A stretch of DNA of 64,000 bases, from contig CANLQG010000001.1 in NCBI GenBank assembly GCA_947493195.1, forward strand, positions 682,001 to 746,000, in the 5' to 3' direction. Both the position numbers and the translations under genes were made by a program. This DNA comes from an uncultured Sphingomonadaceae bacterium. Its GTDB lineage: Bacteria > Pseudomonadota > Alphaproteobacteria > Sphingomonadales > Sphingomonadaceae. The notes beneath the pieces were generated by a model that saw nothing but the letters and a program-made list of their open reading frames with translations, searched no databases and had not been told where the DNA came from. Of the stretch, positions 1 to 7,902 are shown one piece after another; the first letter of the stretch is position 1, and each line of letters starts with the position of its first letter.

Positions 1-122
1 AGGCTAATAGATAGCCTGACCCCATCGCACTGAAAAGCAGTAGGTAGAGTGGTCCGCCCTTGGCCCCCTAATTCCGTGTTCACCCGCTGGCTTTCGCCAG
101 CATCTAGACGAGGTGAACGAAC

Positions 123-311
123 ATGGACCCCCTTGCACTTCCGCCCAAACAGGCCTTCGCCGCGATCGGCGTCGGGATCACCAAGGGCTATGAACTTATC
201 GCTGCTGGCGATCTTGAGACATTCAAGATTGGCCGAGCCACCCGCGTTACCACCGAGAGCCTGCGAGCCTATGTAGCGCGGCAACTCGAAGCGCAGCGCG
301 AAGCAGCATGA
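123..311 (+). CDS. AlpA/excisionase-type helix-turn-helix protein
   Basis: A 62-residue protein with the layout of AlpA/Xis-type regulators. A proline-rich lead is followed by a helix-turn-helix around residues 10-45 (a turn with TKGYELI, then a wing with KIGRATRV) and a short basic tail. Such proteins bind promoter or attachment-site DNA and control excision or early genes of prophages and satellites. The start ATG follows a GAGGTG ribosome site with good spacing. It is the first complete gene of the window and lies ahead of the primase gene set, as AlpA does in phage-inducible satellites. The exact role (excisionase or activator) cannot be told from sequence. Confidence 0.6.
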   Translation: MDPLALPPKQAFAAIGVGITKGYELIAAGDLETFKIGRATRVTTESLRAYVARQLEAQREAA

Positions 312-550
312 GCCATGGACCGCCTGGAAAGGGATGGCGCCCTTAAACGCCGAAGCCGCCACCCTGGGCGAGGGCAGCGGCTGGAATGTCAGCGGGCTTG
401 CGGACACGAAGCATCTAGCACCGACCGTCCAGTTTTGAAAGCCTCCCGCTTGGCGCGTCAGAGACTGAGCTGGCACCTTCAGTTCTGGCCATGGCCAGCC
501 GAGCCCGACAGGATTGTGGCGCGCGGCATTCGTCGCGGGAGGGCAGTCGC
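312..550 (+). other. Intergenic stretch with one weak small ORF
   Basis: No convincing gene. One frame (334-438, 34 codons, ATG just after a purine run) has natural-looking codons but a ribosome site that is too close. A longer frame (315-554) is arginine-rich in the manner of a shadow frame. Either could be a small phage peptide, but I do not call one. Confidence 0.3.
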
Positions 551-970
551 ATGAGCGCCCTCGCCCATCCCATTGCATTCCCGCATCGTCGCAGCAGGCG
601 GCGGCTCCCATTGCCGCGGCTGATCTACACCGAGCCACGCTGGAAGAGATCGCTCACCAGACCTTTCCGCGCGGCCCGACCGCCGAAAGTGAAATGGTGC
701 GGGAACGTGGCTCACGTCGCATGGAAGCCGCTAGGCTTCTGCATAATCGAAATTGCTGCGGGCGAATGGGCCTTGGCATGGCAGCGCGCCGGTTCTCAGC
801 CCGAGCCATTCAGCGAACAGGGAGTAGAGCGCGCGGTTGCGCAATATCACCTCGCGGACCTTTGGTTGCAGGAAAGCCGCCCTCTTTATCCGCCAGTCCC
901 GCTGGGGCTTGGATCAAGCGATGCGCAGCCAGCTAAGCCTTCTACCGATTGCAATGGAGGCGTATCGTGA
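551..970 (+). CDS. Hypothetical element protein, 139 aa
   Basis: Begins at an ATG preceded by a strong GGGAGGG ribosome site and ends in a GTGA overlap with the next gene, which supports it as a real coupled gene. The N-terminal third is basic and proline-rich (RRSRRRLPLPR), and the middle contains a compact region rich in tryptophan (VKWCGNVAHVAWKP, then GEWALAWQRAG). No family is recognised. The composition suggests a small cytoplasmic nucleic-acid-associated protein, but this is only inference from the basic N-terminus and the position before the replication gene. Confidence 0.5.
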   Translation: MSALAHPIAFPHRRSRRRLPLPRLIYTEPRWKRSLTRPFRAARPPKVKWCGNVAHVAWKPLGFCIIEIAAGEWALAWQRAGSQPEPFSEQGVERAVAQYHLADLWLQESRPLYPPVPLGLGSSDAQPAKPSTDCNGGVS

Positions 971-1161
971 AGTCCCGCCCCTACAACTTGCTTGGCGGCT
1001 ACACCGTCACGTTCGAACGCACCGCGCTGGGTATCAACTGCGAGTGGTCGCCCCGCGTGCCACGGGGTCGCAAAGGAAAGCGCGTCCTTCCCCACTACAG
1101 AGCAGCGCGCGACGAGTGGCTCTATGGCCTCGGCGCTTCCGTCATGGTGGTGGAGCTATGA
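967..1161 (+). CDS. Hypothetical small element protein, 64 aa
   Basis: Starts with GTG inside the stop of the preceding gene and ends in an ATGA overlap with the next, so it sits in a tightly coupled run. The protein is basic and aromatic (YNLLGGYTVTFERT, then PRVPRGRKGKR) and has one cysteine and no membrane segment. I know similar small proteins from alphaproteobacterial prophages, always of unknown function. A DNA- or RNA-contacting role is possible because of the basic central patch. Confidence 0.5.
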   Translation: MKSRPYNLLGGYTVTFERTALGINCEWSPRVPRGRKGKRVLPHYRAARDEWLYGLGASVMVVEL

Positions 1162-1388
1162 GCACGGTCCGCGAATATCGGGGCCAGACCTATAGCGCGA
1201 TCGGGACATTCAGGCACCCTCGCCGCGACGGCACTCTGGCTAAAATCGTCACATGGGCTTCTCTTTGCGCAGATTGCGGCGAGCCCTTCACCTTCACCAC
1301 TCCGGCGTCTTCCAGCAAGTTCGAACCGAACAGGCGCTGTCAGAAACACAAGCGGCCGGGGCACCGGGTGCGGGAGCGCTCACAATGA
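1158..1388 (+). CDS. Small putative zinc-ribbon protein, 76 aa
   Basis: Coupled by ATGA overlaps to the gene before and to the primase after it. Four possible metal ligands are present: C37 and C40 in CADC, and C61 and H64 in CQKH, with a spacing of about 20 residues between the pairs, as in a treble-clef or ribbon fold. The C-terminus is strongly basic. Placement directly before the primase suggests an accessory replication or regulatory protein. No named family recognised. Confidence 0.5.
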   Translation: MSTVREYRGQTYSAIGTFRHPRRDGTLAKIVTWASLCADCGEPFTFTTPASSSKFEPNRRCQKHKRPGHRVRERSQ

Positions 1389-3748
1389 ACTTGGCCAAGA
1401 GAATTTACCGCGAGGATGCGCCAGCCGGGCCGATCGATCTCGATGCGATCAAGCAAGACCATGTCCTCTCGTCCGTTGCACGACGCGAAGGGGTGAAACT
1501 CAAAAGGATCGGCAAGGAATGGAAGGCATGCTGCCCCTTTCACGAAGATCGGACACCCAGCTTCACCATCTTCGACAATGATAGACGGTTCCACTGTTTC
1601 GGCTGCGACAAGAGCGGAGACGTGCTGGACTTTGTTCAGGAAACCCGCGGTTTGAATAGCCTTGAGGACGCCGCACGCTACCTCTGCGGCGGCGAACCAC
1701 CGAGACTAGAGAGGATCGCCCGATCTGGCTCCACCTCCCGCCCTGCCTCAGCGCACGCGGTTTTTCTCCGCGATGGGCAACGCATCGTCGCAACGTTCGA
1801 GTATTTCAGCGCCGAAGGTGAGCTCGTCTATCGCAACCACCGGATCGAGCCCGGCGAAGATGGACGAAACAAGACCTTCCGTGCCGATCGCCCCGACGGT
1901 CGGGGTGGCTGGACCGCGAGCAAGGGCGAGCAATCCGTGCCCTATCGGCTGGTCGACCTACTTGCCGCTGACAGCACCGCGCCGCTCTACATGGCAGAGG
2001 GCGAGGCGAAGGCCGATCGGCTGGCGGAACTGGGTTTCCTCTCCACCTCCTTGAAAGGTTGGACGGACGAGTTTGGCTATCTCGTGGAAGGCCGACCGGT
2101 CCGGATACTGCCCGACAACGACGATGCCGGGATCAAGCAAGCCGACAGGGTTGCCGGAATGGTTCGCGAAGCGGGCGGCGTTCCTTCGCAGATCATCCTG
2201 CCGGGGCTCCCCGAGAAGGGCGATATTCTCGACTGGCAGGGCAGCGAAGACGACCTTGTGCGCCTCCTTGAAGGCGTGGTGCCAGCCGAGCCCGTCGACC
2301 TGTGGCAACACTACGAAGCGCCGACCCTGCCCAAGGGCTTGCTGCCGGAAGCTGTCGAGCGGTTCGCTCGCGGCCATGCAGATGTCATGGGCGTAGATCC
2401 GGCTGGACTTGCAATGGCCACCCTCTGCGTGTGCGCCGCCACCCTATCGGATGCCATCAAGCTGCAGGTGAAGCGGCATGATCCGACGTGGTGCGAAAGC
2501 GCGCGGCTCTGGGTTGGACTGGTCGGCTCGCCTTCCATGAAGAAAACGCCGATCATGAGCGCAGCCCTCCGGCCCCTGAAGCGTATCGATGCGAACCTGA
2601 TGCGCGCTTATACCGAGAAACGGCAGCGTTACGATCTTCTGAGCGCCAAGGAGCGGAAGGAAGCCGACCGCCCCCGGCAAGAGCGCCGGGTGATATCGGA
2701 CGCGACGGTGGAGGCTGCACAGGAAGTGCTGAGGGACTCGCCACGCGGCGTCCTGTCAGCCCAGGATGAACTTTCCGGCTGGTTCGGGGCAATGGACAAG
2801 TATGCCCCGGGAAAGGGCTCTCAGGCTGATCGTGGTTTCTGGCTGCAGGCGTTCAACGGCGGAACCTACAGCCTCAACCGCATTGCGCGCGGCGCGTCCT
2901 ACATTCCGAATTGCTCAATCAGCTTGCTGGGCGGCATCCAGCCCGAGCCGATCCGCGCCATTGCGAATGATACGCATGACGACGGTCTGGTGCAGCGCCT
3001 ACTGCCCGTCATCCTTCGCCCTGGAAAGGTTGGACGGGACGTGCCGGCCGATAGCACCCTGAGCGACTACGAGCGGCTCATCGAACGGCTGGAAATCATG
3101 CGCCCGCCCGATCGGACAGGTGCAATCGGTTATGGTGAGGCAACTTCACCCCTGCGCCTCGACGATAACGCGCGATGTGTCCGCGAAAGGCTTGAGCAGG
3201 AGCACCTCGATCTGGTGTCCGCGCTCGAAACCGTGTCCCCGAAGCTCGCCGCGCATTTCGGCAAGTATGACGGCCTATTCGCGCGCCTATGCCTGATCTG
3301 GCACTGCGTCGACCACTCAGATCAGACCCAGCCGCCTGCCGAGATTTCAGGATATACAGCGGAACGGGTTGCGACCTTCATGGAACAGTTCCTGCGCCCG
3401 AGCGCGATTGCGTTCTATGCGGGGATGCTCGGCATGTCGGCAGGACACGAACGGCTCGTCGACCTCGCGTCCTGGATTGTCGGTGCAGGTGTGCACGAAG
3501 TGAAGGCACGCGACGTGCAGAGCTCTTCGCAATCGTTCCGCCACGTGACGGCAGATGAAGTCCGGCTCCTATGCGAAAAGCTTGAAGCGTTCGGCTGGGG
3601 CGATTGGGCGGAACCCGCACCGAAGAGCAACAAGCCTCGCTTCCTCATCAATCCGCTCGTCCACGAACGTTTCGCCGACCGTGGCAAGGATGAGCTCGAA
3701 CGCCGCGCTCTCGCCCGTGAAATCATCAGGAATGCCCTATGCCAGTAA
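1385..3748 (+). CDS. DNA primase-helicase-like protein: CHC2 zinc finger, TOPRIM, DUF3987
   Basis: A 787-residue replication protein of the element. Residues 50-74 form a CHC2 zinc finger (C50-x2-H53, C71-x2-C74), which recognises template DNA. A TOPRIM-like region follows, with the acidic EGE near 205 and DNDDAG near 243-248, the metal-binding catalytic part of DnaG-type primases. From about 330 to 720 is a DUF3987 region with a P-loop-like GSPSMKKTP at about 381-389, a degenerate Walker A typical of that family. Together this resembles the self-contained replicases of satellites and phages. The ATG overlaps the stop of the preceding gene. The likely origin lies immediately downstream. Confidence 0.85.
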   Translation: MNLAKRIYREDAPAGPIDLDAIKQDHVLSSVARREGVKLKRIGKEWKACCPFHEDRTPSFTIFDNDRRFHCFGCDKSGDVLDFVQETRGLNSLEDAARYLCGGEPPRLERIARSGSTSRPASAHAVFLRDGQRIVATFEYFSAEGELVYRNHRIEPGEDGRNKTFRADRPDGRGGWTASKGEQSVPYRLVDLLAADSTAPLYMAEGEAKADRLAELGFLSTSLKGWTDEFGYLVEGRPVRILPDNDDAGIKQADRVAGMVREAGGVPSQIILPGLPEKGDILDWQGSEDDLVRLLEGVVPAEPVDLWQHYEAPTLPKGLLPEAVERFARGHADVMGVDPAGLAMATLCVCAATLSDAIKLQVKRHDPTWCESARLWVGLVGSPSMKKTPIMSAALRPLKRIDANLMRAYTEKRQRYDLLSAKERKEADRPRQERRVISDATVEAAQEVLRDSPRGVLSAQDELSGWFGAMDKYAPGKGSQADRGFWLQAFNGGTYSLNRIARGASYIPNCSISLLGGIQPEPIRAIANDTHDDGLVQRLLPVILRPGKVGRDVPADSTLSDYERLIERLEIMRPPDRTGAIGYGEATSPLRLDDNARCVRERLEQEHLDLVSALETVSPKLAAHFGKYDGLFARLCLIWHCVDHSDQTQPPAEISGYTAERVATFMEQFLRPSAIAFYAGMLGMSAGHERLVDLASWIVGAGVHEVKARDVQSSSQSFRHVTADEVRLLCEKLEAFGWGDWAEPAPKSNKPRFLINPLVHERFADRGKDELERRALAREIIRNALCQ

Positions 3749-3991
3749 GTTGCTGTCAGCCCCCTCGCCAACTGGACCGGATCAGGCTTCTCCAGCGTTC
3801 CGGAAACCCCCAGCCGTTAATGCCAGCCGCCTTCTGGGTGAACGGTTTCTCTAGTTGCTGTCAGATGCTGCTTGCGCGCGTGAGATGTAAAAAATCCTCC
3901 TACCCCTCTTTTGCAGGCAAATTCCTAGTCGCATCGCGCGCGCAAGCAGCAACTAGCAGCATCTTCCGATCGACCACCAAGGGAGGGTTCC
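3749..3991. repeat. Origin-like intergenic region with large imperfect inverted repeat
   Basis: This 243-base gap right after the primase gene holds two direct copies of GTTGCTGTCAG (about 3752 and 3854). It also holds an inverted repeat: arm 3851-3880 (CTAGTTGCTG, a 10-base insertion TCAGATGCTG, then CTTGCGCGCG) pairs with 3935-3956 (CGCGCGCAAGCAGCAACTAG with an extra CG). The 54 bases between the arms are AT-richer than the surroundings. Satellites and phages with this primase type often carry their replication origin beside the primase gene, so an origin is the best guess. No Rep protein binding site can be proven from the sequence. A frame crossing this stretch (from 3739) looks non-coding. 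Confidence 0.45.
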
Positions 3992-4435
3992 GTGACCCAG
4001 CCGCGTAAAAGCGCGAAGAATACGCGGGGACGGCCTTTCAAGCCGGGAAATCCCGGCAAGCCCAAGGGCGCACGCCATCGGACCACGCTGGCGATGGAGG
4101 CACTGCTCGAAGGTGAGCACGAGGCTCTGACCCGGAAGGCGATTGAGAAAGCCCTGGAAGGGGACACACGGGCACTACGCATTTGCCTCGATCGGCTCGC
4201 CCCGATCCGCAGAGACACGCCAATCTCATTCGACCTGCCAGCCGTTACCTGTCCTGCTGACACAGTCACCGCTTCCAATGCCGTGCTCGCCGCCATGGCT
4301 GCTGGCGAAATCTCTCCGGATGAGGCGGGCCGCGTCATGTCCCTGCTTACCGCCCACCGGGCAATCATCGAAACCAGCGATCTCGCAGACCGCATCGCTG
4401 TGCTGGAAGCAGCGCGAAATCCGAAAGGGAAATAG
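3992..4435 (+). CDS. DUF5681 domain protein
   Basis: 147 residues, starting with GTG after a GGGAGG ribosome site. The N-terminus is the recognisable DUF5681 signature, a run of basic and glycine-proline residues (GRPFKPGNPGKPKGARH) that precedes a helical region with TRKAIEKALEGDTRALRICLDRL. The family is common in prophages and mobile elements of Alphaproteobacteria. It has sometimes been suggested to be related to small terminase or DNA-binding proteins, but no activity is established. It begins a three-gene run with the two small proteins that follow. Confidence 0.7.
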   Translation: MTQPRKSAKNTRGRPFKPGNPGKPKGARHRTTLAMEALLEGEHEALTRKAIEKALEGDTRALRICLDRLAPIRRDTPISFDLPAVTCPADTVTASNAVLAAMAAGEISPDEAGRVMSLLTAHRAIIETSDLADRIAVLEAARNPKGK

Positions 4436-4436
4436 A

Positions 4437-4697
4437 ATGTCATCGATATCGAACCGGTTGAGCAAGCTCGAACGCGAACAGTTGGAAGCATCGATCCGCA
4501 AGGCTCGCCCCCTAGGCGATCTGACGGATCAGGAATTGCTGGAGATCATACTGGCTGAGGAAGGTGTCGAGATTTCGCGAAAAGATATCGAAGCGCAGAT
4601 GCCTCGCTTTCTTGAAACAGGCGAAGTGCCAGGGATGCGCGGTTTGACCATTGAAGATCTGGTGGCCGGGAAGAACGAGAAAGGGGCGCAGCAATGA
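4437..4697 (+). CDS. Hypothetical helical protein, 86 aa
   Basis: One base separates it from the DUF5681 gene and it overlaps the next gene by ATGA. The protein is almost all charged helix, with a coiled-coil-like start (NRLSKLEREQLEASIRKA) and an acidic middle. No family recognised. The layout suggests a small partner protein of DUF5681. Its opening resembles that of the next protein (an N-R-x-S-x-LE pattern), so the two may have arisen by duplication. Confidence 0.55.
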   Translation: MSSISNRLSKLEREQLEASIRKARPLGDLTDQELLEIILAEEGVEISRKDIEAQMPRFLETGEVPGMRGLTIEDLVAGKNEKGAQQ

Positions 4698-4972
4698 GCA
4701 TCAAGAACAGAGTTTCGAATCTGGAGAAGCACTCCCGCTCCGCTGGCGATCCCAATCGCGTGCCAGGCATTCCGGACGAGTTGCTTGCGGAATTGCGGAA
4801 AGTGGCGGCGACCTGTGCGACCTGGCAGGAACTCGCTGCTCACCTGAAAGCGCGAACCCAGCGCGAAGAGCAGATAATTTCGCTTGATGAGCGACGTAGA
4901 TCTGACGCTGTCACGGGTGCATTCGCACGAAGCATGTTGGACGCGGTGAGATCGCTTTTCATGGGCACATAG
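4694..4972 (+). CDS. Hypothetical helical protein, 92 aa
   Basis: Starts inside the stop of the preceding gene. The N-terminus (KNRVSNLEKHS) resembles that of the upstream neighbour. The middle contains LLAELRKVAATCATWQELA, and the rest is a charged helix ending in a short hydrophobic tail. Function unknown; probably expressed with the DUF5681 protein as one transcript. Confidence 0.55.
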   Translation: MSIKNRVSNLEKHSRSAGDPNRVPGIPDELLAELRKVAATCATWQELAAHLKARTQREEQIISLDERRRSDAVTGAFARSMLDAVRSLFMGT

Positions 4973-5393
4973 CCGATCATCTCTCGACATGCTGGCCGTA
5001 GAAGCACGGTGGGTGGGAAGGCCAATCACGAACCCAATAGGCAAGCGGGAATTAAACGCCGTCGTCCAAACGCTGGGGAAGGCGATGCACAAGCGGATCG
5101 GGGCGGCTTTGCGCACTTGCGTGACAGGCAGCTTGCTACTAGTGAGCAAGGCAAGGGTAGGTTGCTTTTGTGGTCAATTGTAGCACGATAACCAATACCT
5201 ACATTGACTGCGAAAGTCGCAACATTAGCGTTGCGGCTAATGCAGATAATAGCTAGATTGCGATCAAGACACCATCAGCAATGCCGCTAAACGCAATCAC
5301 ATGCGATGCAAAGCTGACAGGAACCTGCAAGGGGGGTGCACCGTTCATTAAGCACTGAACGGTAGAATGTGGGATATAGAAGGAGACCGACAA
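4973..5393. other. 421-base non-coding stretch with clustered palindromes
   Basis: No gene is supported here; a frame at 4989-5183 lacks a ribosome site and has poor composition. Between 5204 and 5242 there are overlapping inverted repeats: TGCGA-AAG-TCGCA, GCAAC-ATTAGC-GTTGC (5219-5234) and CATTAGC-GTTGCG-GCTAATG (5223-5242). Another hairpin lies at 5341-5362. This looks like a regulatory or cis-acting site ahead of the AT-richer block that follows. Confidence 0.45.
5341..5362. promoter_or_regulatory. Hairpin or operator before microORF
   Basis: CCGTTCA and TGAACGG form a perfect 7-base inverted repeat around 8 bases. It lies 31 bases before the microORF at 5394 and could be an operator or the 5' end of a structured RNA. 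Confidence 0.4.
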
Positions 5394-5420
5394 ATGAGCT
5401 ACGAGGGATATGTAGACTAG
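5394..5420 (+). CDS. Putative 8-residue leader peptide (MSYEGYVD)
   Basis: An ATG with an ideal AAGGAG ribosome site (5380-5385, 8-base spacing) opens a frame of only eight codons, closed by TAG. Twenty-one bases later comes a strong Rho-independent terminator. This order (hairpin, excellent ribosome site, tiny frame, terminator, gene) is that of a leader-peptide attenuator or of a small regulatory RNA carrying a decoy peptide. Expression is not proven. It could also be the relic of a longer truncated gene. Confidence 0.35.
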   Translation: MSYEGYVD

Positions 5421-5441
5421 TCGTCATGACAGATTGAACAA

Positions 5442-5475
5442 GACGCCCCGGCTGAATAAGCTGGGGCGTTTTTGT
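5442..5475 (+). terminator. Rho-independent terminator
   Basis: CGCCCCGGCT pairs with AGCTGGGGCG (one G-T wobble) around a GAATA loop and is followed by five T residues. It ends the transcript carrying the microORF and lies just before the start of the DUF4760 gene, so it may act as an attenuator for that gene. Confidence 0.75.
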
Positions 5476-5489
5476 ATTGGGGTGAGTTG

Positions 5490-6083
5490 TTGAAAGAGCT
5501 TCTAATCGCATGGAAAGATGCAGCGCCTGCGATAGGCGCGATCATCGCGGTAATATCGGTCTCGGTAGCCTATTTAGCCTACCGGAGCACCCGGAAAGCA
5601 ACGCGTCGTAGGGCAACCCTAGACATGGTTATGAAAACCTTGATGGATAACGACGTTCAAGAGGAATATCGAAAATTTCGCGACCTCATACGCCGAGATC
5701 AGGATGCCTCAGACTCCTTTGATATGACCACAATTGCGACCGCCAACGCCGTAGGTAACGATGATCGAAACACCGTCTTACAGCAACTCAACATATACGA
5801 ACTGATGGCCCTTGGGATCAGGCGTGGCCTGTTCGATGAGGCAATATATAAACGGTGGTATCATAACCAATTCATGATGGATTATGAGGGGGTTTCAGAG
5901 CTTATCGAAGCGCTGCAAGCAAAAAAGTCGTCAATTTACTGTGAAGCTAGTGGGCTTTACAAAAGCTGGTCCAAAAACGGTCATCCAGAATCATCTCCCG
6001 GACGGATGACAATGGCTTGGTGGAGTTTGACAGGTCAGAACGAAAAAATTGATACGGCGCGCGCAATGGCCAATGCTCGCTGA
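5490..6083 (+). CDS. DUF4760-like membrane-anchored protein
   Basis: About 197 residues. One hydrophobic segment near the N-terminus (AAPAIGAIIAVISVSVAYLAY) is followed by a basic stretch (RSTRKATRRRATLD) and a cytoplasmic helical domain with the family-like segments NIYELMALGIRRGLFDE and YKRWYHNQFMMDYEG. Proteins of this kind have no known activity but are often found in accessory DNA. The start is uncertain: TTG at 5490 has a GGGGTG site 5 bases upstream, with TTG at 5487 and 5472 as alternatives. The gene is AT-richer than its neighbours and sits right behind a terminator, a typical cargo (moron) arrangement. Confidence 0.6.
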   Translation: MKELLIAWKDAAPAIGAIIAVISVSVAYLAYRSTRKATRRRATLDMVMKTLMDNDVQEEYRKFRDLIRRDQDASDSFDMTTIATANAVGNDDRNTVLQQLNIYELMALGIRRGLFDEAIYKRWYHNQFMMDYEGVSELIEALQAKKSSIYCEASGLYKSWSKNGHPESSPGRMTMAWWSLTGQNEKIDTARAMANAR

Positions 6084-6270
6084 TTAACGCTGCCAATAAC
6101 CTGCCCACTGACGGCTATTGCCCGAAACCATAGCAGCGCCAGTAAGCACCATAGCCTGATCGCCATTCCTTTCCCGCGCATATCTTCACGCCATGCAGCT
6201 TCGCCAGCGTAGGCGTAGAGATAAGATTAGCGATATAGCGGAGATTTGCATATCAGAGCGCGCAGGCCGC

Positions 6271-6297
6271 TTATTGCACTCGCGCCCGATATATAAT
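6271..6297 (+). promoter_or_regulatory. Putative promoter for the ribbon-helix-helix gene
   Basis: A perfect TATAAT (6292-6297) follows a weak TTATTG box at 15 bases in the otherwise empty 282-base gap 6084-6365. No other signal was seen in that gap. Confidence 0.35.
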
Positions 6298-6365
6298 ACA
6301 AGATTGGCAACACCCGGCTGAACTTACCTCACGGGTTTCCGAGCAGATTGGAAACCGAGGAAGTC

Positions 6366-6959
6366 ATGCCGAAATCCCCCAATGATACTCCAGCGATGTT
6401 TCGGGCGCCGTCCGATCTCGTGGCCCGTGCGAAAGCTCATGCCAAGCGGGAGGGCATTTCCCTGTCCGCCCTGTTTCGCGCCGGAATTGAGAACATCCTG
6501 GCGCGGGCTGAGAGCCTTAGACCGAATGGCGCGCTTGGCACCTTCTTGTCCGGCAAGTTCGAGAGCGCGGCAAAGGGGGACACCGAAAGCCTTCGCTGGC
6601 TCTTCGACAATCGCGTCTCTGCTCTCCAGGCCGCCGATCCCAAGACCATAAGCGCGGTAATGCTCGCTTCCGAAGCGCTAGTATTCGGGCGCTTACTCGC
6701 CAGCCGGGGGGATGAAAGGGATACGCGTCGGCTGGCAGGCGCGATGGTGCAGGCGTCGACATGCTTCCGGGAAATGCCCCGCCTTCGTGAAGGGATGCTC
6801 GCCGAAGCTGTGTCCATCCTCGAGCAGCTTGCGGAAGGGGGCGACGAGTTAGCCTCCCTTGCATCCCAGACCCTGATCGGACGGGAGCCTGAAAGCCTAG
6901 TGAGGACAGCGCGCGCCTATCGGAACAACGCCAAGAAGACCGTGCCGGAGGACGTGTGA
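6366..6959 (+). CDS. Ribbon-helix-helix domain protein, 197 aa
   Basis: The N-terminal 45 residues carry a ribbon-helix-helix-like pattern (MFRAPSDLVARAKAHAKREGISLSALFRAG), as in Arc/CopG DNA-binding proteins. The remaining 150 residues are helical with repeating alanine/leucine patterns, including a SEALVFGRLLASRGDERDTRRLAGAM stretch in the middle. ATG 6366 follows GAGG at good spacing; a TTG 18 bases upstream is possible. It is coupled to the small gene downstream (TGATG). It could be a regulator of the following virion-like genes; that role is inference. Confidence 0.6.
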   Translation: MPKSPNDTPAMFRAPSDLVARAKAHAKREGISLSALFRAGIENILARAESLRPNGALGTFLSGKFESAAKGDTESLRWLFDNRVSALQAADPKTISAVMLASEALVFGRLLASRGDERDTRRLAGAMVQASTCFREMPRLREGMLAEAVSILEQLAEGGDELASLASQTLIGREPESLVRTARAYRNNAKKTVPEDV

Positions 6960-7102
6960 TGAGGCGCCCGAAGCTCTCCCTCAAGAAACCAGCCCAGCCG
7001 CAGCCCGGCACAAGGGAACCGAAATCTGCCCCGCGGCGGCCAACGCTTTTCGGTCTCGCCGCGATTGAAAATAAAGGGGATGAGCCGTGCAATTTGACCT
7101 AG
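6959..7102 (+). CDS. Small proline/lysine-rich protein, 47 aa
   Basis: Its ATG overlaps the stop of the ribbon-helix-helix gene by one base, and its own end overlaps the start of the next gene by 16 bases. The peptide is basic and proline-rich in its first 30 residues (KLSLKKPAQPQPGT), then LFGLAAIENKGDEP. The overlaps on both sides are the main argument that it is translated. Function unknown. Confidence 0.45.
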   Translation: MRRPKLSLKKPAQPQPGTREPKSAPRRPTLFGLAAIENKGDEPCNLT

Positions 7103-7902
7103 TGGCCGAACCGCAATCTCCACCGCAGGCATTCGTCTGGGGCCAGGGCGGCAAACGCATGTCGCAGGAAGACATTGCCAGGCAGCGCGCCCTTGCCGAT
7201 GCTCAGATGACCGAGGGCAGCAGTTTCGCTCCACTTGGCCATTGGACCCAAGGCGCTGCACGTCTCGCCAATGCTATTTCTGGCAGGATGCAGTCTGGCC
7301 GGCTGGATAAAGCCGAACAGGCGATGCGTGACGAAAGCGCGTCGGTCGTGCAGGCTTTGATCGACGGGCGAGCCGATCCAATGACGGCAATGGCCGATCC
7401 CTATTTAAGCGAAGAAACGCGTTCGATTGCCAGCCTGCTTTACGAGCAGGAGAATGCCACCCGCGAGCCCATTATCCAGCGCGCGAACAACGGTGATATT
7501 CTCGGCCTCGACCCCATGACGGGCGAAGTCCTGTTCACTCGCGTCGACCCAAATCCGAAACCCTCGCTCGACTGGATGTCTGTCCGCAATGAGGATGGCA
7601 CAACCACGATCGTGCCGGTCGGGGTGAATGGTCCTATCGTAGAAGGGGCTTCGCCAGTTGGCGGCCAGCCGACTGAGCCGCCTCCTGAAGCGATCGAGCA
7701 GCTTCGCCGAACTCCCGAAACAGCGCAGCAGTTCGACGAGATATTCGGGCCGGGTGCTTCCTCTCGCTATCTGGCGGCGGACTGGGGCGGGCGGTCCATG
7801 ACGGTAACGCCGCGCGAGTTGGACGCGCTTGTGGGGCGATATGGGCCTCAGGATGTGCAACGCCGTCTCGATAGCGGCGAACTTATCGTGGAAGGTGAAT
7901 GA
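7087..7902 (+). CDS. Phage-type hypothetical protein, probably virion-associated
   Basis: 271 residues beginning with GTG after a GGGG ribosome site and ending in an overlap with the large ejection-like gene. It is acidic and helical, with an N-terminal segment FVWGQGGKRMSQEDIARQRALAD and a later glycine-containing part GDILGLDPMTGEVLFTRVDPNP. Proteins with this opening and position are found next to internal virion or ejection proteins in short-tailed phages, so a minor virion role is likely but not proven. No enzymatic motif is visible. Confidence 0.55.
   Translation: MQFDLVAEPQSPPQAFVWGQGGKRMSQEDIARQRALADAQMTEGSSFAPLGHWTQGAARLANAISGRMQSGRLDKAEQAMRDESASVVQALIDGRADPMTAMADPYLSEETRSIASLLYEQENATREPIIQRANNGDILGLDPMTGEVLFTRVDPNPKPSLDWMSVRNEDGTTTIVPVGVNGPIVEGASPVGGQPTEPPPEAIEQLRRTPETAQQFDEIFGPGASSRYLAADWGGRSMTVTPRELDALVGRYGPQDVQRRLDSGELIVEGE

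Noticed and set aside
3739..4008. An 89-codon frame overlapping the primase end
   Set aside because: It overlaps the origin-like repeat and the DUF5681 start, and its composition is unlike a protein gene.
4989..5183. A 64-codon frame in the non-coding stretch before the DUF4760 block
   Set aside because: No ribosome site and no compositional support.
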